NCBI RefSeq assembly: GCF_038096165.1
Contig: NZ_CP151076.1
Span: forward strand, 1,364,001-1,428,000
From: Pseudomonas sp. G.S.17
Lineage (GTDB): Bacteria; Pseudomonadota; Gammaproteobacteria; Pseudomonadales; Pseudomonadaceae
Direction of reading: 5' to 3'
Length of the DNA: 64,000 nucleotides
This document shows, piece after piece, positions 63,561 to 64,000 of the stretch. How positions within the stretch are numbered: the stretch's first letter is position 1; the number at the start of each line of letters is the position of its first letter. The notes under the pieces were generated by a model. The model did not search any database and was not told where the DNA came from. It saw only the letters and a list, made by a program, of their open reading frames with translations. The translations under genes were made by a program, and so were the position numbers.

Positions 63561-64000
63561 TCAGATGTGCAGAATGAATTCACGGACCAGCTTGCTGCCG
63601 AAATACGCCAGCATCAGCAGGCAAAAGCCGCCCAGGGTCCAGCGGATGGCCTTGTGTCCGCGCCAGCCCAGACGATTTCGACCCCACAGCAACACACTGA
63701 AGACTATCCAGGCCAGACACGCCAGCAGGGTTTTGTGCACCAGATGCTGGGCGAACAGGTTTTCGACGAACAACCAGCCGGAGATCAGCGAGAGCGACAG
63801 CAGCGACCAGCCGGCCCATAGAAAGCCGAATAACAGGCTTTCCATGGTTTGCAGCGGCGGAAAGTTCTTGATCAGCCCGGACGGATGTTTGTGCTTGAGT
63901 TGATGGTCCTGCACCAGCAACAGCAGCGCCTGGAACATCGCGATGGTGAACATGCCGTAGGCCAGGATCGACAGCAGGATATGGCTGAGAATCCCCGGCT
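63561..64000 (-). CDS. CcsA-like cytochrome c assembly membrane protein, partial at window edge
   Basis: The C-terminal ~145 residues are in the window, reading from the edge as GILSHILLSILAYGMFTIAM and ending REFILHI. The stretch has four hydrophobic helices and the conserved HLVHKTLLACLAWIVFSVLL (His in a helix) and HKAIRWTLGGFCLLMLAY, matching CcsA/YpjD-type inner membrane proteins related to cytochrome c biogenesis. The N-terminus lies beyond 64000. It is on the same strand and just upstream of the CNNM gene; in other Pseudomonas this pair is near ffh. Confidence 0.85.
   Translation of the reverse strand, partial: PGILSHILLSILAYGMFTIAMFQALLLLVQDHQLKHKHPSGLIKNFPPLQTMESLLFGFLWAGWSLLSLSLISGWLFVENLFAQHLVHKTLLACLAWIVFSVLLWGRNRLGWRGHKAIRWTLGGFCLLMLAYFGSKLVREFILHI

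Overview
The window is a chromosomal segment of a fluorescent-group Pseudomonas. This is inferred from protein sequences and from gene orders typical of the genus (queA-tgt-yajC-secDF; suhB/trmJ-cysE-iscRSUA-hscBA-fdx-iscX-ndk-rlmN-pilW-rodZ-ispG-hisS-yfgM-bamB-der; leuA-M23 peptidase-xseA; guaBA; tadA-mltF-purL), and from Pseudomonas-type REP repeats. I cannot name the species from sequence alone. Most of the window is dense core genome with no rRNA, CRISPR or intact prophage.

Layout. 1-3.2 kb is accessory: the edge of a glyoxalase I gene, about 1.3 kb of decayed DNA with iteron-like repeats, an exported alpha/beta hydrolase, and a tRNA-Leu(CAA) followed by the first ~60 codons of a phage-type integrase. 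That fragment ends at a 12-bp copy of the tRNA 3' end, a likely scar of a deleted integrative element. 3.3-8.7 kb carries queuosine synthesis (queA, tgt) and Sec translocon accessory genes (yajC, secD, secF). 8.9-11.3 kb carries a glycine-zipper protein, suhB and trmJ. 11.3-17.8 kb is cysE and the complete isc Fe-S assembly operon, headed by an IscR box over its promoter. 17.9-27.2 kb is a long same-strand run (ndk, rlmN, pilW, rodZ, ispG, hisS, yfgM, bamB, der). 27.3-39.1 kb carries a methionine-salvage aminotransferase/omega-amidase pair, a FlxA-like protein, leuA, an M23 peptidase, xseA, a TSUP permease and the guanine nucleotide genes guaB and guaA.

39.1-45.0 kb is accessory again. Immediately downstream of guaA, a known integration hot spot, lies a ~1.6 kb insert with a Doc-family toxin and a 56-residue candidate antitoxin. 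It ends at an 11/12 copy of the guaA 3' end, followed by what looks like the displaced guaA terminator. Next come a small lipoprotein, a small membrane protein and, on the minus strand, a 975-residue multidomain toxin with a C-terminal ChaN/Tiki-like domain.

45.2-53.1 kb carries a Tat-exported multicopper oxidase, tadA, mltF, purL and a YqfO-like protein. 53.1-55.0 kb is a tandem array of ~104-bp REP-like units split by a 1,621-bp IS110-family element; the neighbouring units give the empty site to the base. The element has the long non-coding segment upstream of its transposase expected to encode a bridge RNA. 55.1-64 kb carries an L,D-transpeptidase, two Nudix hydrolases, a gamma-carbonic anhydrase, a VUT-family transporter, purT, wbqC, an MHS-type transporter, a CNNM/CorC-type protein and the edge of a CcsA-like gene.

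Functional themes: tRNA modification (queA, tgt, trmJ, rlmN, tadA), Fe-S assembly feeding Fe-S clients in the same window (rlmN, ispG), purine synthesis (guaB, guaA, purL, purT) and envelope biogenesis (secDF, yajC, bamB, yfgM, rodZ, pilW, mltF, L,D-transpeptidase). The points most worth following up are the two att-like scars (tRNA-Leu and guaA), the Doc/antitoxin pair, the large toxin and the IS110 element with its candidate guide RNA.
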